DNA of 64,000 nt, taken from NCBI RefSeq assembly GCF_020099395.1, contig NZ_CP083590.1, positions 6,758,001-6,822,000 on the forward strand, read 5' to 3'. The position numbers and the translations under genes were made by a program. Positions 1 through 9,350 of the stretch are shown here, piece by piece (positions within the stretch are counted from its first letter, which is position 1; every line of letters begins with the position of its first letter). The notes below the pieces were generated by a model. That model saw only the letters and a list, made by a program, of their open reading frames with translations, was not told the DNA's origin and made no database searches. This DNA is from Streptomyces mobaraensis (GTDB lineage Bacteria; Actinomycetota; Actinomycetes; Streptomycetales; Streptomycetaceae).

Positions 1-19
1 GCTGAATGCAGGGACGCGC

Positions 20-1454
20 ATGAAAGCTTTTCGGGTCACTCGCGAGTTTCCTCTCGCATTGCGACTGCTACTGATCAACCAGTTTGGCATCGACATCGGG
101 TTCTATATCCTGGTGCCATTTCTCGCGGCATATCTGGGTCAGGAACTCGGAATGTCCGACGCGCTCGTCGGCCTGGTGCTCGGCGTGCGCAACCTCGGCC
201 AGCAGGGCCTGTTCCTCCTCGGCGGCTCCGCCGCCGACCGGCTGGGCCCGCGCGCCGTCATCATCACCGGATGCGCCCTGCGCACCCTGGGCTTCTCCCT
301 CTTCGCCTTCGGCACCACGCTGCCGGTCGTCCTCGGGGCCTCACTGCTCAACGGACTGGCCGCCGGCCTCTTCTACCCGTCCGCCCGGGCCTACGTCGCC
401 CTGGAGGCGGGGGACCGCAAGGCGGAGGCGTTCGCCCTGCTCAACGTCTACGCGACCATCGGCTCGCTGATCGGGCTGCTCCTCGGCAGCGTGCTGATCC
501 GCGCCGACTTCCGGATCTGCGCCGTCGCCGCCGCCGGCGTCTACGCGCTGCTCACCGTCGCGCAGGCCATGGTCATCCCGGAGCGGCCGGCCCCCGCCGC
601 CGACCGGAGCACCGTCCTCGGCGACTGGCTGGAGGTCTTCGGCAACCGCCGCTTCCTGCTGTTCTCCCTCGCCACCACCGGCATGTTCACCGTGGAGAAC
701 CAGCTCTGCCTGCTGCTGCCCGCCGGGGCGAAACAGGCGTCCGGCTGGGAGGGCGCGGCCGGCGTACTGCTCGGGGCCGGTGCCGCCGTCAACCTCTTCC
801 AGATGCCCATCACCCGCGCCCTGGAACGGCACGGCGGCGGCAGCCGGTGGGTCGGCGGCGGCCTCGTCCTCATGGGCCTCGGCTTCGTCCCCCCCACTGC
901 TGATCTGCGCCGACGGACCCCCCGACGGGCTGCGGGAGGTCGTGCCGCGGATGCTCGTCATGCTGATCGGTTCGCTGCTGCTGTTCGTCGGCACGATGGT
1001 CGCCCACCCGGCGGTCCTGGAGATGATCCCCCGGTTCGGCCGCGAGACGCTCGCCGGCACCTACTTCGGGCTGTTCTACGTCTTCGCCGGGCTGACCGCC
1101 GCCGGCGGCAACGCCGTCGTCGGCTGGACGATGGACATCGGCAAACAGTACGAGTGCCCGTGGCTGCCTTGGATCGGCTGCGTCGCCTTCGGCCTCTCCT
1201 CCGCCCTCGCCGTCACCCTCCTCTACCGCACCCGGCTCCTCCCGGACCGCCCGGAGGTCTCCGCGATGGAGGGCACCGTCATCCCGTCCGGCCTGCCCGA
1301 GCGGAGCGGCGCGATGGCCGCGGAGGCGAGCTCCGGCCCGGCCGGGCCGACGGCGGAGAGCGTCGGCCGCTGGGAGGCGGGCTTCCTCGGCCGGACCCGC
1401 CTGCCGGGCCCGGGCCGGGCGGCGGACGAGGCGCGGGAGAAGCCGCCGCGCTGA
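20..1454 (+). pseudogene. MFS transporter, interrupted by a one-base frameshift
   Basis: The first ~290 codons encode a hydrophobic major-facilitator protein: an N-terminal helix with LLINQFGIDIG, then a RLGP loop between helices 2 and 3 typical of MFS antiporters. At about 889-896 a run of seven C follows GT. With six C the frame would read GFVPPLLICADG and continue through further membrane helices to the TGA at 1452-1454; with seven it leaves the family and runs on in a low-complexity frame. Repaired length is about 477 residues, normal for a 12-helix MFS drug/sugar efflux protein. The C-terminal ~60 residues are hydrophilic. Substrate cannot be read from the sequence. The homopolymer makes sequencing error and genuine inactivation equally possible. 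Confidence 0.75.
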
Positions 1455-2011
1455 GCGGCGCTCGGCGGCGCTCGGGCGCCGCGGCGTCTTGGCCGCCGGC
1501 GGTGAGGCGGGGCCGCCGGCTGGGCAGCTTGCCGGCTTGGCTGCCGGCGGTGACCGCGATGCCGGCTTGGCGGCTTGGCAGCCGGCGGTGACTCGGTGCC
1601 GGACGGGCCCCTTACCGGCCCGCGTGGCCCGGGGGCCCGCAGGGGACCGCCGTCGGCACCCGCCACGCGTCGTACCGCACGGCCGCTCCTCCCGCCCGCC
1701 TCGCGCGGCCGGGGCGGAGCGGCCGTTCCGGCGTGCGGGGCCGGGGGGAGGGGGCGGGAACGCGCCCGGTCCCGATGCCGGGGCGGTCCGGTCCCGACGC
1801 CGGGCCGTCCGGCCCGTGAGCGGCCCGCCCCGTGCGTACGGCCGCCTTGCGCGGGCAGGCGGAGCGCCGCAAGGTCGAGACGAGGAGACCCGGCACCGCG
1901 CCGGTGCCGCCCCGGCGTACGGACGGGCGGGGACGGGCCGCCGGGCCCGTGCCGCGCGAGGCGCCAGGTGCCGTCGCCGGGTCACCGAGCCGCCGCTGAG
2001 GAAGGACGCCC
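1455..2011. other. Gene-free GC-rich stretch between the MFS gene and the aldehyde dehydrogenase
   Basis: No convincing coding region. Long open frames here are by-products of extreme GC. The left part carries short imperfect repeats (see 1489-1592). The 3' end must hold the promoter and ribosome site of the dehydrogenase (GAGGAAGG at about 1998-2005, a usual distance before the ATG at 2012). Confidence 0.6.
1489..1592 (+). repeat. Three imperfect direct repeats of TTGGCNGCCGGCGGTGA
   Basis: Copies at 1489-1505, 1537-1554 and 1575-1592 share TTGGC(C/T/A)GCCGGCGGTGA, spaced 48 and 38 bases apart. The last two also share an upstream TGCCGGCTTGGC. The array lies just downstream of the transporter gene. 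It could be a decayed tandem duplication or a set of binding sites. No dyad good enough for a terminator is seen. Confidence 0.6.
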
Positions 2012-3430
2012 ATGCCCATCGCCACGGTGAACCCCGCGACCGGCGAGACCCTCAAGACGTTCGAGGCCCTGGCCCCGGACGGGATCGAGCGCCGGGTGGC
2101 CGCCGCGGCCGCCGCGTTCCGGCACCACCGGACCCGGGACTTCGCCGAGCGGGCCCGGCTGCTCCGCCGCGCCGCCGACCTCCTGGAGGAGGACGGGGAC
2201 GACATCGCCCGCACCATGACCCTCGAAATGGGCAAGCCGCTCGCCGCCGCCCGCGCGGAGGCGGCCAAGTGCGTGAAGGCCATGCGCTGGTACGCCGAGC
2301 ACGCCGAGGCGCTGCTCGCGGATGAGCACCCGCCGGCCGACGCGGTCGCCGACTCGGGCGCGTCGGCCGTCCGCGTCCACCACCGCCCGCTGGGCCCGGT
2401 GCTGGCCGTCATGCCGTGGAACTTCCCGCTGTGGCAGGTCGTCCGGTTCGCCGCCCCCGCGCTGATGGCCGGCAACGTCGGGCTGCTCAAGCACGCGTCC
2501 AACGTGCCGCAGACGGCCCTGTACCTGGAGGACCTCTTCCGCCGGGCCGGCTATCCCGAGGGCTGCTTCCAGACGCTGCTCATCGGCTCCGGCGCCGTCG
2601 AGTCCGTCCTGCGCGATCCCCGGGTGGCCGCCGCCACCCTCACCGGCAGCGAGCCGGCGGGCCGTTCGGTCGCGTCCGTCGCCGGGGACGAGATCAAGAA
2701 GACGGTCCTGGAACTGGGCGGCAGCGACCCGTACGTGGTGATGCCCTCCGCCGACCTGGCCCGCGCCGTCCGGACGGCGGTGACGGCCCGCGTCCAGAAC
2801 AACGGCCAGTCCTGCATCGCCGCCAAGCGCTTCATCGTCCACACGGACGTCTACGAGACGTTCCTGGAGCGCTTCACCGCCCGTATGGACGGTCTGACCG
2901 TCGGCGACCCCCTGGACGAGGCCACCGACGTCGGCCCGCTCGCCACCGAGCAGGGCCGCGCCGACGTCGAGGAACTCGTCGACGACGCGGTGCGGCAGGG
3001 CGCGGTGCCCCGGTGCGGCGGCGGCCGGCCCGCCCTGCCCGGGAAGCTGGCCGGCGGCTGGTTCTACGAGCCGACCGTGCTCTCGGACGTCACCCCGGAG
3101 ATGCGCATCCACCGCGAGGAGGCGTTCGGCCCGGTCGCCACCGTCTACCGCGTCGCGGACCTCGACGAGGCGGTGACGGTGGCCAACGACTCGCCGTTCG
3201 GCCTCAGTTCCAACGTCTGGACCCGGGACGAGGGCGAACAGCGGCGCTTCGTCCGCGACCTGGAGGCGGGCGGCGTCTTCTTCAACGGCATGACCGCCTC
3301 CCACCCGGCCTTCCCCTTCGGCGGCGTCAAGCGCTCGGGCTACGGCCGTGAGCTGTCGGGGCAGGGCATCCGCGAGTTCTGCAACGTCACCACGGTGTGG
3401 TACGGAGCGGAACCGGCCGCCGACGCCTGA
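2012..3430 (+). CDS. gabD: NADP-dependent succinic semialdehyde dehydrogenase family protein
   Basis: 472-residue aldehyde dehydrogenase, full family length. It opens with the NPATGE motif of the succinic semialdehyde branch, has the cofactor-site motif MPWNFPLWQ, the general-base glutamate in LELGGSDPYVV (about Glu234) and the nucleophile cysteine in NNGQSCIAAKRF (about Cys268). Expected reaction: succinic semialdehyde to succinate with NAD(P)+, in the cytosol, as the last step of GABA degradation. A glutamate decarboxylase lies in the window but 36 kb away, so any GABA-shunt link is inferred only. It converges with dhaK, leaving 12 bases between the two stops. Other short aldehydes are possible substrates. 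Confidence 0.88.
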   Translation: MPIATVNPATGETLKTFEALAPDGIERRVAAAAAAFRHHRTRDFAERARLLRRAADLLEEDGDDIARTMTLEMGKPLAAARAEAAKCVKAMRWYAEHAEALLADEHPPADAVADSGASAVRVHHRPLGPVLAVMPWNFPLWQVVRFAAPALMAGNVGLLKHASNVPQTALYLEDLFRRAGYPEGCFQTLLIGSGAVESVLRDPRVAAATLTGSEPAGRSVASVAGDEIKKTVLELGGSDPYVVMPSADLARAVRTAVTARVQNNGQSCIAAKRFIVHTDVYETFLERFTARMDGLTVGDPLDEATDVGPLATEQGRADVEELVDDAVRQGAVPRCGGGRPALPGKLAGGWFYEPTVLSDVTPEMRIHREEAFGPVATVYRVADLDEAVTVANDSPFGLSSNVWTRDEGEQRRFVRDLEAGGVFFNGMTASHPAFPFGGVKRSGYGRELSGQGIREFCNVTTVWYGAEPAADA

Positions 3431-3442
3431 CCTGAGGGGGGA

Positions 3443-4435
3443 TCAGCATCCCCAGCGCAGGGCGGGCGTCCGCACCGGCGCGTCCCACCACCGCAGCATC
3501 TCGTCGTCGACCTGGCAGAGCGTCACGGAGGCGCCGGCCATGTCCAGGGAGGTGACGTAGTTCCCGACCAGCGTCCGGGCGACGGGCACCCCGCGCTCGC
3601 GCAGCACGCGGTGCACCTCCGCCGCGAAGCCGTACAGCTCCAGCAGCGGCGTCCCGCCGGCCCCATTGACGAGCGCGAGCACCGGACCGGTGGGATGGAG
3701 ATCGTCCAGCACCGCGTGCACGGCGTAGTCCGCGACCTCTCCGGACGTCATCATCGCCCGGCGCTCCCGGCCCGGCTCCCCGTGGATGCCGACCCCGAGC
3801 TCCAGCTCACCGGCCGGCAGATCGAAGGTGGGACCGCCCTTGCTCGGCGTCGAACAGGCCGACAGCGCGACGCCGAAGCTCCGCGACGCCTCGTTCACCC
3901 GCCGCGCGACCGCCTCCACCCGCGCCAGCGGCGCCCCCGCCTCCGCCACCGCCCCCGCGATCCTCTCCACGAACAGCGTGGCCCCCGTCCCCCGGCGACC
4001 GGCCGTGTGCGTGCTGTCGGTCACCGCGACATCGTCGTTGACGAGCACGCTGGCCACCTGGATCCCCTCGTCCTCGGCGAGCTCGGCGGCCATGTTGAAG
4101 TTCAGGACGTCACCGGTGTAGTTCTTCACGACGAACAGCACGCCCGCCCCACTGTCCACGGCAGCCGCCGCCCGCACCATCTGGTCAGGCACGGGACTCG
4201 TGAAAATCTCCCCGGGGCACGCGGCATCCAGCATCCCCAGCCCCACGAACCCCCCATGCAACGGCTCATGCCCCGACCCACCCCCCGACACCAGCCCCAC
4301 CTTCCCCGCCACCGGAGCCTCCCGCCGCCGCACGACCCGCCCCTCCACATCCACGACCAGTTCGGGATGCACGGCGGCCATACCCCGCAGGGCGTCGGGG
4401 ACGACGGACTCGGGGACGTTGATCAGCATTTTCAC
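3443..4435 (-). CDS. dhaK: Dihydroxyacetone kinase subunit DhaK
   Basis: 330 residues, the length of the DhaK substrate-binding subunit. It shows the glycine-rich VSGGGSGHEPLH motif (residues 49-60), the NYTGDVLNF segment and the GIHGEPG motif whose histidine (about His218) forms the hemiaminal bond with dihydroxyacetone in characterised DhaK proteins. In the family, phosphate comes from DhaL (ADP-bound) and in PTS types from DhaM. Neither gene adjoins this one: the downstream neighbour is the convergent dehydrogenase and the upstream side is a gene-free gap. It therefore either partners a DhaL encoded elsewhere or binds dihydroxyacetone without phosphorylating it. GGAGCTCC precedes the ATG. 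Confidence 0.9.
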   Translation of the reverse strand: MKMLINVPESVVPDALRGMAAVHPELVVDVEGRVVRRREAPVAGKVGLVSGGGSGHEPLHGGFVGLGMLDAACPGEIFTSPVPDQMVRAAAAVDSGAGVLFVVKNYTGDVLNFNMAAELAEDEGIQVASVLVNDDVAVTDSTHTAGRRGTGATLFVERIAGAVAEAGAPLARVEAVARRVNEASRSFGVALSACSTPSKGGPTFDLPAGELELGVGIHGEPGRERRAMMTSGEVADYAVHAVLDDLHPTGPVLALVNGAGGTPLLELYGFAAEVHRVLRERGVPVARTLVGNYVTSLDMAGASVTLCQVDDEMLRWWDAPVRTPALRWGC

Positions 4436-4811
4436 GGGGAGCTCCTCCGGTGACGGGTGATGAGGTCGCTGACCTGTATTTCCGCAGGCCAGGCGTGGTG
4501 ACAGGAGTGGTTGATCTTGACGGACCCTGGCGGTTGTCCGCGGTCTGTGACGATACTGATGCTGACCTCGTGCTGACTCTGCTGATCGGTCGTCAGTTCC
4601 CGCAGCTTGTCACTGAGCGTAATAGACGCACGGTAGCCAAGAGCGATAGCAGGCGGAAGCCGACTGAGGTGGCTCGCACCGTGCGTGCCGGCCGGCTGCG
4701 GCAGCGAGGGCACGGCAACTGCGGAAACCGACGAGCGTGTGGCTGACTTTGCTCACTTGTTCATCGGTGTCGCGACCATCAAACTGCTTCCGGACGGAGA
4801 GGTGGGGTGCT
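4436..4811. other. Gene-free stretch between dhaK and the WS/DGAT gene; left edge of the lower-GC block
   Basis: No open frame here resembles a protein. The base composition drops noticeably relative to the DNA to the left, for example around 4540-4640. It must contain the divergent promoters of dhaK (leftward) and of the acyltransferase (rightward). A good ribosome site, GGAGAGG at 4796-4802, fixes the GTG start at 4812. I see no integrase, tRNA end or obvious attachment site. Confidence 0.5.
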
Positions 4812-6191
4812 GTGGCCAGGATCAGGATGTCCGACCGGGTCTTTCTCGCGTTGGAGTCCGCCACCACTCCCCAGCATGTGGCGCTCCTGGCCACCTTCGG
4901 ACTGCCCGCCGGTGCCGAGCCCGGGCGGTACACGCAGCGCCTGTTCCAGCGGATCAACGATGCTCCCGTCGCGGCTCCCTTCACCTTCCGGTCACGCCAT
5001 GCGCGGCGGTGGGCCTTTGACGGCACCTGGGAGGAACTCGCTCCGGAGAACGTCGACCGGACGTATCACCTGCGTCGCTCCGCGCTTCCCGCGCCCGGGG
5101 GCGAGCGCGAGCTGACGGACCTCGTCTCACGGTTGCACTCCCGCCCGCTCGACCCCACGCGCCCTCTATGGGAGTGCTATGTGATCGAGGGCTTGGCGAA
5201 CCACCGATTCGCCCTGTACTTCAAGGTGCATCACGCGCTCATGGACGGGCTCGGAGTCCAACAGCGCCTACGGAGAATGCTCAGCACCGATCCACAGGAC
5301 GAGGAGCCGCACCCGCTGTGGAGCGGCGGGGGTCCCGTCGACGGCACCGCTGGGGCCAGCGGAACGACAGTACGGCGACTGGCGGTCAGCGCGCTAGGGA
5401 TTGGCAAAGCCGCCGGCACCATGGTGCGAGGCGCCCGCGACATGACTGACCATGCCCGGGCGGTGCCGTTCATGATCCCACGCTCTCCGCTGAACGCCGC
5501 TGTCGGGCGACAGCGCCTGGTGATCACCCGGAGCTACGACCTCGACCGGTTCCGGATGATGGCGAAGGCTGCCGACGCGACGATCAACGATGTCTTGCTG
5601 TCCGTGTGCGGTGGCGCCCTCCGGCGGTGCCTGGCGGCGGCTCGGGCGCTTCCGGTTCGTTCCCTGACCGCAGGGACACCTGTCTCGACGAGGGCGGCGG
5701 GCGACACGACCACCGCCAACTCCTTCGCCATGACGGTCATGAGCCTCGGCACCGATGTCGAGGACCCGCTGGAACGGCTCCGAACCGTGGCTCGGTCCAG
5801 CGCCCTCGCCAAGCGAGAGCTCGGCGAGTTGGCGAGGGGCGCCACCGGGCTCTACGGAGCCCTGTTCACCTGGCCGTTCGTCGCGCAGAACGCGCTGGGC
5901 CTGGCAGGCGCGACACGCCCCCCGTACAACATCGTGGTGTCGAACATCACCGGCTCCCCGCAGCCGATGTACTTCGCCGGATGCCGACTCGAGTCGATCT
6001 ACCCCCTGGGCAGTGTCTGCCATGGAGTCGGCCTGTTCATCGCGGCCCACTCTCTATGCGGGCGGTTGAACCTGTGCCTCGTGGGAGATCGCGCCCTGCT
6101 CGCCCCACTAGAGGGTCTGCAGCGTCAGCTGAGTGAGGAGGTCGACCGCCTGGAGCAGGCGGTAGGTACGCCCGTCGGGTCAGCGCAGTAG
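4812..6191 (+). CDS. Wax ester synthase / diacylglycerol acyltransferase (WS/DGAT) family protein
   Basis: 459 residues from the GTG at 4812, which follows GGAGAGG at a normal distance and places the family N-terminal pattern (MSDRVFLALES...) at the start; a longer frame opening at 4737 lacks a ribosome site. The catalytic motif HHxxxDG appears as VHHALMDG (His140-Gly146). The C-terminal PPYNIVVSNITG block is the conserved second region of bacterial WS/DGAT proteins. Known relatives esterify acyl-CoA with long-chain alcohols or diacylglycerol at the membrane-lipid droplet interface. Its 3' end overlaps the convergent NUDIX gene by 12 bases. It may be storage-lipid metabolism or an acyl-transfer step of the adjoining biosynthetic set; the sequence does not decide. 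Confidence 0.85.
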   Translation: MARIRMSDRVFLALESATTPQHVALLATFGLPAGAEPGRYTQRLFQRINDAPVAAPFTFRSRHARRWAFDGTWEELAPENVDRTYHLRRSALPAPGGERELTDLVSRLHSRPLDPTRPLWECYVIEGLANHRFALYFKVHHALMDGLGVQQRLRRMLSTDPQDEEPHPLWSGGGPVDGTAGASGTTVRRLAVSALGIGKAAGTMVRGARDMTDHARAVPFMIPRSPLNAAVGRQRLVITRSYDLDRFRMMAKAADATINDVLLSVCGGALRRCLAAARALPVRSLTAGTPVSTRAAGDTTTANSFAMTVMSLGTDVEDPLERLRTVARSSALAKRELGELARGATGLYGALFTWPFVAQNALGLAGATRPPYNIVVSNITGSPQPMYFAGCRLESIYPLGSVCHGVGLFIAAHSLCGRLNLCLVGDRALLAPLEGLQRQLSEEVDRLEQAVGTPVGSAQ

Positions 6192-6581
6192 TCCGTCGGC
6201 CAGCAGGCGGTCAAAAATGATCTGGTCTACGGGGGACGTACGGTGCTTGTCGCCGTGGGTGAGCCACACCATCTCGGCGATCTCGCTGGCCGGAGCGAGC
6301 ACTCCCTCGTACGCGGCGGTATAGCACGTCATGCGTACGGCCACGCCCGGCAGGTGCCCGTGTGCCTGGGCTTCGAAGACCCCCAGGAGGGCCGCCGAGT
6401 TCCGCACGACGGCGACGGAGAGTTCCTCCCTGATCTCCCGGCACAGCGTGTCGAGGTCACTCTCTCCCTGTTCCCGTTTTCCTCCGGGCAGGTAGTACGC
6501 GTCTTTGCCGTGGGAGCGCGTGCTCAGCACCATGCCGTTCTCGGTGTGCACCCATGCCACTTTGTCGATGACCGCTGTCAT
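6180..6581 (-). CDS. NUDIX hydrolase
   Basis: 133 residues from the ATG at 6581, preceded by AGGAGG eight bases upstream; an upstream in-frame start at 6629 lacks such a site. The NUDIX box fits G-x5-E-x7-R-E-x2-x-E-E as GGKREQGES...REIREELSV, with the usual glycine after EE replaced by serine. NUDIX enzymes cleave nucleoside diphosphates linked to another moiety. It is the last gene of the leftward operon that starts with the cupin. That position suggests house-cleaning or a dephosphorylation step on a pathway nucleotide, which is inference. Confidence 0.85.
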   Translation of the reverse strand: MTAVIDKVAWVHTENGMVLSTRSHGKDAYYLPGGKREQGESDLDTLCREIREELSVAVVRNSAALLGVFEAQAHGHLPGVAVRMTCYTAAYEGVLAPASEIAEMVWLTHGDKHRTSPVDQIIFDRLLADGLLR

Positions 6582-6635
6582 GCGCCAGTCCTCCTGTACT
6601 CGGCCGGTCCAGGAGAATACCGCCTTCATCCTCCC

Positions 6636-7241
6636 TCAGCCGTCGCACAGTTCCTTCATATACGTGGTGATGACCTGCCGCACGGCGTAGGTCAGGTCGG
6701 CGGACAGGGCTTCGCGTGACGTCAGCCAACGGGGTGCCTCACCTTCCTCGTTGACGGTGATACCGCCCCTGTCCGGCGCCGTCAGCAGGTACACGTGCCA
6801 GACATGTGCGTCCGAGCCGCGTCGGCAGGAGTCCCCGGGGATCGGAAGCCTGGCGACGAACCGGAGTCCGCCACCGGCGATCAGGCCGACTTCCTCCCGC
6901 AGTTCGCGGGCCGCGGCGTGGGCAGGGTCCTCGCCCCGCGCCACATGGCCGGCCGGGACCGTCAACGCGTAGGGGAAGGACGTTCGTTGGAAAAGCAAGA
7001 ACCTGTCCGACGCGTCGCGCACGAAGACCGCCGCGGTCTCGTGCCAGTACTCGCCGTCGTCGGCGGACCACCAGGAGATATCGGGATCGATGACGATGGC
7101 CCGGGCACTTCGCTCACCACAGTCGGCACAGCGGACCTCTCTCCTGCCTCCGACCGTGATCCATTCGACGGGGCCGCCTCGGCACAGCACGCAGTACTCC
7201 GCGTAGGTGTCCGGCTCCGGTCTCAGCGTCTCGATGTTCAT
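6636..7241 (-). CDS. NUDIX hydrolase with N-terminal zinc ribbon
   Basis: 201 residues. The N-terminus has two CxxC knuckles, CVLC (residues 17-20) and CADC (38-41), forming a probable zinc ribbon as in NudC-like and some ADP-ribose pyrophosphatase proteins. The NUDIX box follows as GHVARGEDP...RELREEVGL. Relatives hydrolyse NADH, ADP-ribose or other nucleotide conjugates. It lies 54 bases upstream of the second NUDIX gene and 38 bases after the HAD gene in the same direction, so all three are likely co-transcribed. Two adjacent, clearly different NUDIX proteins in one operon suggest two phosphorylated intermediates. Confidence 0.85.
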   Translation of the reverse strand: MNIETLRPEPDTYAEYCVLCRGGPVEWITVGGRREVRCADCGERSARAIVIDPDISWWSADDGEYWHETAAVFVRDASDRFLLFQRTSFPYALTVPAGHVARGEDPAHAAARELREEVGLIAGGGLRFVARLPIPGDSCRRGSDAHVWHVYLLTAPDRGGITVNEEGEAPRWLTSREALSADLTYAVRQVITTYMKELCDG

Positions 7242-7279
7242 GTGCTCTTTCTCGACAATGGATGAATTGCCCTGCCCGA

Positions 7280-7948
7280 TCAGGGCAGCAGGGTCGGAAG
7301 CTGCCGTATGTCGTCGAGGATGTGCTCGGCGCCGGCTCGCGCGAAGGTCTCCCGGGTACAGAAGCCGGTGGAGACCCCGACGAAGCGCAGCTTGGCCCCT
7401 GTGGCCGCCGTGTGGTCGATCAGAGCGTCACCCACGTACCAGATGTCGTCGACGCCGACTCCCCTTTCGCCGAGCGTCGCCAGCACGGAGTCGAACACTC
7501 GGGGGTCCGGCTTGTGGAACCGACTGTCATCCGCTCCCTGCAACAGGGTGAGCCGGTCTGTCCGCAGCCCGATCCGCTCGATGTCCCGGAGCGCCGAGGA
7601 CCGATTCGTGGACGTGACGACACCGACTTCGATGCCCCTCCGCCACAGCTCGTGAATGACGTCGACGGCACCGGGGAGGGGTTGTTTGAGGAAGTCCTCC
7701 TCCAGAGAGAGGTTCGCCTCACGCATCCTTTCCAGGGTGTCGCTGTCACGGTAAAGGGCACGGATCATCGCGTCGAACGGCCGGCCCCAGTGCAGCCGCA
7801 ACTCGGCGTCCGTCAGCTCGATATCGTAGAACCGCCGGGCGACCGCCTTGTGATGGGCCCATTTGACCTTCGCGGTCACGACCAGGGTGTCGTCCAGGTC
7901 GAAGAGGACCACACGGGGCTCGCGGATGGTGGGCGTCGCGCGCGTCAT
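7280..7948 (-). CDS. HAD-superfamily phosphatase (phosphoglycolate phosphatase-like)
   Basis: 222 residues. HAD motif I is FDLDDTLV near the N-terminus, with nucleophile and acid-base aspartates both present. Motif II is VTSTN. Motif III Lys is in FHKPDPRVF, and motif IV is WYVGDALIDHTAA. A helical cap sits between motifs I and II, as in phosphoglycolate/beta-phosphoglucomutase-type enzymes. The start overlaps the MFS stop by four bases (ATGA), so translation is coupled to the exporter. It probably removes a phosphate from a small pathway metabolite in the cytosol; substrate unknown. Confidence 0.88.
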   Translation of the reverse strand: MTRATPTIREPRVVLFDLDDTLVVTAKVKWAHHKAVARRFYDIELTDAELRLHWGRPFDAMIRALYRDSDTLERMREANLSLEEDFLKQPLPGAVDVIHELWRRGIEVGVVTSTNRSSALRDIERIGLRTDRLTLLQGADDSRFHKPDPRVFDSVLATLGERGVGVDDIWYVGDALIDHTAATGAKLRFVGVSTGFCTRETFARAGAEHILDDIRQLPTLLP

Positions 7949-9243
7949 GACGTGAGGTCCCCTCCGCTGGTCCGCCCTTGAGGTACAGTCGCTCGGCTGG
8001 AGGCTGGATTCGCCTCCTCATAGCGCCTTTGAAGCCGGGCGGAATCGCGCACAGCGGGCAACGACAGCGCAAGTAGCAGGGCGGCGCCGACTGCTGTGAA
8101 GGCGAGCGCGGCCAGGCCGGCGCCGAGCCACCCGGCGAGGTCCACGGCCAGGCTGAAAGCAGGCGGCCCGACCAGTGTGCCGAGGCTGCCGAACTGGGCC
8201 ACCAAGCCATTGGTGATATCGGCCCGCCGGCGGGCGCCGGCGATGCGCGGCACCGAGGCGAACATTACGGAGATCATCACCCCGTTGGACACCATACCGA
8301 CGCAGGCCAGGACCATGACGGCCACCAGGGGGAGGTGCGACGCGAAGACCAGTAGCGCCGAGACAGGGAGCACCACCAGCACCGGTGCGATCGCGAGCAG
8401 CCCGATTCCCCGGCGCAGCAGCAACCCGCTCAGCGCGCTGCCGAGCACGCTGCCGAGGGAGACGACGGCGGCGACGCTGCCGGCGGCGGCGGTGGAGGCG
8501 CCGCGTTCCTCCGTCAGGAAGGTGGGCAGCAAGACAACGATGGCGACACCGGCCAGGCAGACGCACGCGAAGCTCAGCGCGAAGAAGACCGGGGGGACCC
8601 AGGTGGTGAGGGGGGACGGCCCTCCCGGGGCGTCGTCGGCCGTCGTCGGCGCGCGGGTGGCGACAGGACGCAGGGCACGAACCGCGACCGCCAGTGCGAG
8701 CGGGACGAGCGCGGTCCCGCCGATCCAGCCGCGCCAGCCGACCACCCCGCTGACTGCCCCTCCCAGCGCGGTGGCCAGGGCGAGTCCGGTGGGGACGCAT
8801 GTTCCCCACAACGCCAGAGCGGTGGCCTGGACCCGCCCTTCGGCCAACCGCGTCAGCATGATGGGCCCCCCTACGAAAACCAAGAGGTACCCGAGGCCCT
8901 GCGCGGTGCGTGCCCCCAGCAGCAGCGGCCAGTTCGCCGTGAAGGCCGTCGCGACCACGGACAGTGCGGTGAGGGCGAGACCGCCGGCCACGGCCTTTCG
9001 GGCGTCGAGTCGGCTGATCCACCAACCGGCGGGGACCCCGAGTACGGCGCTCACCGCGGTGATGCTGGAGGTCGCCCAAGTGAACTGGCCAAGGGAGAGG
9101 TTCATGTCCTGTCGGATCTCGGACCCGAGCGGGGAGAGGGCACCCAGCCCGAAGGCGGCGACGACCCCTGAAAGCCAGGTGATCATGACAGTCGGCCACG
9201 GGGAACCGTCGCTTTCGCGGGACGCAACGGTGTTCTCGCGCAT
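7945..9243 (-). CDS. MFS transporter (probable exporter or nucleoside/cyanate-type permease)
   Basis: 432 residues with about twelve hydrophobic segments and a central hydrophilic loop (APTTADDAPGGPSP) between the two six-helix halves. The RLDARK loop after helix 2 is the MFS signature position. The protein most resembles CynX/NimT-like and general drug/metabolite MFS carriers. Its place inside the leftward operon, coupled to the HAD gene, makes it the likely exporter of the cluster product. The start is the ATG at 9243, preceded by GGGAGAGAG. Direction and substrate of transport are inferred. Confidence 0.82.
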   Translation of the reverse strand: MRENTVASRESDGSPWPTVMITWLSGVVAAFGLGALSPLGSEIRQDMNLSLGQFTWATSSITAVSAVLGVPAGWWISRLDARKAVAGGLALTALSVVATAFTANWPLLLGARTAQGLGYLLVFVGGPIMLTRLAEGRVQATALALWGTCVPTGLALATALGGAVSGVVGWRGWIGGTALVPLALAVAVRALRPVATRAPTTADDAPGGPSPLTTWVPPVFFALSFACVCLAGVAIVVLLPTFLTEERGASTAAAGSVAAVVSLGSVLGSALSGLLLRRGIGLLAIAPVLVVLPVSALLVFASHLPLVAVMVLACVGMVSNGVMISVMFASVPRIAGARRRADITNGLVAQFGSLGTLVGPPAFSLAVDLAGWLGAGLAALAFTAVGAALLLALSLPAVRDSARLQRRYEEANPASSRATVPQGRTSGGDLTS

Positions 9244-9350
9244 GGTTCTCTCTCCCGGGAGTGGACCGGCCGACAGGTATGCCTACGGCGGCTGGCTGGT
9301 CGTGTGGTGGGAGGGGGGAAGACGTCGGCACCCTCCCACCACTCGACGCG

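Noticed and set aside
1489..1954. Overlapping frames on both strands downstream of the first transporter
   Set aside because: Composition is almost only Arg, Pro, Gly and Ala, with no ribosome site or family motif; judged non-coding.
3611..4453. Plus-strand frame of 280 codons
   Set aside because: Fully antisense to dhaK, His/Pro/Arg-rich, no recognisable family.
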